Positions 6,766 to 7,234 of a stretch of 7,234 nucleotides of DNA are shown here, piece after piece. The notes beneath the pieces are model-generated. The model searched no databases. It worked only from the letters and a program-made list of their open reading frames with translations, and had not been told where the DNA came from. The translations under genes and the position numbers were made by a program. Location: NCBI GenBank assembly GCA_023701075.1, contig JAMPXQ010000068.1, positions 1 to 7,234 of the forward strand, written 5' to 3'. The first letter of the stretch is position 1; every line of letters begins with the position of its first letter. The stretch comes from Candidatus Woesearchaeota archaeon. Lineage in GTDB: Archaea; Nanobdellota; Nanobdellia; Woesearchaeales; GW2011-AR15.

Positions 6766-6892
6766 TTAGGTAAGAGGGGTATCTCTTTCTAATGGCTATT
6801 TGAAAACAGGGTATCTACGGCGTTCACAAAACGCCCACAAGTTATGATTTCCCATAAAAACCTTATGGGGAGGAGGTAGGCGTTCTTTTTTT
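6766..6892 (+). ncRNA. candidate structured leader or small RNA with U-tract end
   Basis: No reading frame worth calling lies here, yet the stretch is dense in complementary segments. AAGAG/CTCTT pairs at 6772-6776 and 6783-6787. GGCGTT/AACGCC pairs at 6819-6824 and 6830-6835, with loop CACAA. CCCATAA/TTATGGG pairs at 6851-6857 and 6863-6869 and can be extended by three more pairs. AACGCC can also pair with a second GGCGTT at 6879-6884, which is followed by TTCTTTTTTT ending at 6892, like a U-tract terminator. CTAC (6815-6818) and GTAG (6876-6879) could close a three-way junction. It may be the 5' leader of the small membrane gene, with alternative pairings, or a separate RNA. I do not recognise a known riboswitch or guide RNA class. 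The start point is inferred from the TATA-like element. Confidence 0.3.
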
Positions 6893-6898
6893 AAGAAA

Positions 6899-6904
6899 GG
6901 TGAT
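6899..6904 (+). promoter_or_regulatory. ribosome binding site of the small membrane protein gene
   Basis: GGTGAT lies four bases before the ATG at 6909, the same form as before atpA. It overlaps the in-frame GTG at 6900, which is therefore part of the ribosome binding site rather than the start codon. Confidence 0.65.
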
Positions 6905-6908
6905 TACA

Positions 6909-7211
6909 ATGAAAAAATCAAGCAAATCTATAAATAGTGAAACCTCTTTCCATGCAGATGGGGTTAAGGAAGAAATGAGTTTATTAAATAAGGGGGATAG
7001 AATTTCAACATTTAAATTCTTTTTATATATTGGTATTTTTTTGGTTTTTCCAATAGGTATATTGACTGGTTATAATTTATTCATAAGGAATATATTATTT
7101 ATAAATTCATTTAATTCATGGTACACTTTATTTTCAATAATGTTTGGATTATTTTCATTTATTTTACTCATCAATAAAAAATATTTTTATCAATTTATAA
7201 AGTATTTATAA
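6909..7211 (+). CDS. small two-helix membrane protein, unknown function
   Basis: Predicted protein of 100 aa that I do not recognise. Residues 1-36 are polar and charged (MKKSSKSINSETS, then EEMSLLNKGDR). Two hydrophobic segments follow, at about 37-59 (FFLYIGIFLVFPIGILTGYNLF) and 71-89 (WYTLFSIMFGLFSFILLIN), each written here without its flanks. Lysines after the second segment (K90, K91, K98) and the basic N-terminus suggest that both ends face the cytoplasm. There is no signal-peptide cleavage site, cysteine or catalytic motif to suggest a function. The start is the ATG with GGTGAT four bases upstream. Base composition is far more AT-rich than the ATP synthase genes: by hand count 30 of 180 bases are G or C at 7021-7200, against 54 of 120 at 3601-3720. 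It is divergent from the AbrB-PhoU gene, and a further start codon follows one base after its stop. Confidence 0.65.
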   Translation: MKKSSKSINSETSFHADGVKEEMSLLNKGDRISTFKFFLYIGIFLVFPIGILTGYNLFIRNILFINSFNSWYTLFSIMFGLFSFILLINKKYFYQFIKYL

Positions 7212-7212
7212 C

Positions 7213-7234
7213 ATGGCATACATTGAAACAACAA
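7213..7234 (+). CDS. possible start of a downstream gene (cut by window edge)
   Basis: ATG at 7213 follows the TAA stop of the small membrane protein by one base and opens a frame MAYIETT that is still open at the edge. The TAA-C-ATG arrangement is the same as between atpE and atpC in this window, which suggests translational coupling. There is no Shine-Dalgarno sequence in the AT-rich bases before it, and only seven codons are visible, so the call is tentative. Confidence 0.3.

Noticed and set aside
6900..6902. In-frame GTG as start of the small membrane protein
   Set aside because: It is part of the GGTGAT ribosome binding site of the ATG at 6909, which is the better start.

Overview
The window is archaeal. 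On the minus strand it carries most of an A-type (A1AO) ATP synthase operon in the order known from euryarchaea: H-I-K-E-C-F-A. Subunit A runs off the left edge, so B, D and any further genes would lie to the left. The gene order, the short single-hairpin K subunit, the Shine-Dalgarno sequences of GGTGAT/GGAGGT type and the TATA-like promoter elements all point to Archaea. An AbrB-PhoU fusion regulator next door is also a common archaeal protein type. I cannot name the lineage; a small-genome archaeon of the DPANN kind or a euryarchaeon are both possible.

Layout. Positions 1-1251 hold the N-terminal 417 residues of catalytic subunit A. Then come F (1293-1604), C (1618-2655), E (2657-3181), K (3212-3451), I (3458-5416) and H (5413-5763), all on the minus strand, with gaps of 41 bases or less and one 4-base ATGA overlap (H/I). 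A promoter-like gap of 87 bases separates H from an AbrB-PhoU-like regulator (5851-6711), also on the minus strand. Upstream of it is a 197-base non-coding gap (6712-6908) with a TATA-like element and several inverted and direct repeats. After that come a small, very AT-rich two-helix membrane protein on the plus strand (6909-7211) and perhaps the first codons of a further gene (from 7213).

How it works together. H and E form the peripheral stalks. C and F link the rotor to the catalytic head that contains A. K forms the ion-driven ring, and I supplies the stator half-channels with their essential arginines. The PhoU-like protein is a plausible phosphate- or metal-responsive regulator. A related 9-base motif (core TACTTA) abuts the TATA-like elements of both its own gene and the ATP synthase operon, which suggests, but does not prove, that one factor controls both.

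Most of the window is a well-known system. The parts worth a second look are the shared promoter motif, a perfect 8-bp hairpin directly after the K gene, the hairpin-rich leader or small-RNA region at about 6766-6892, and the sharp fall in G+C at the right end.
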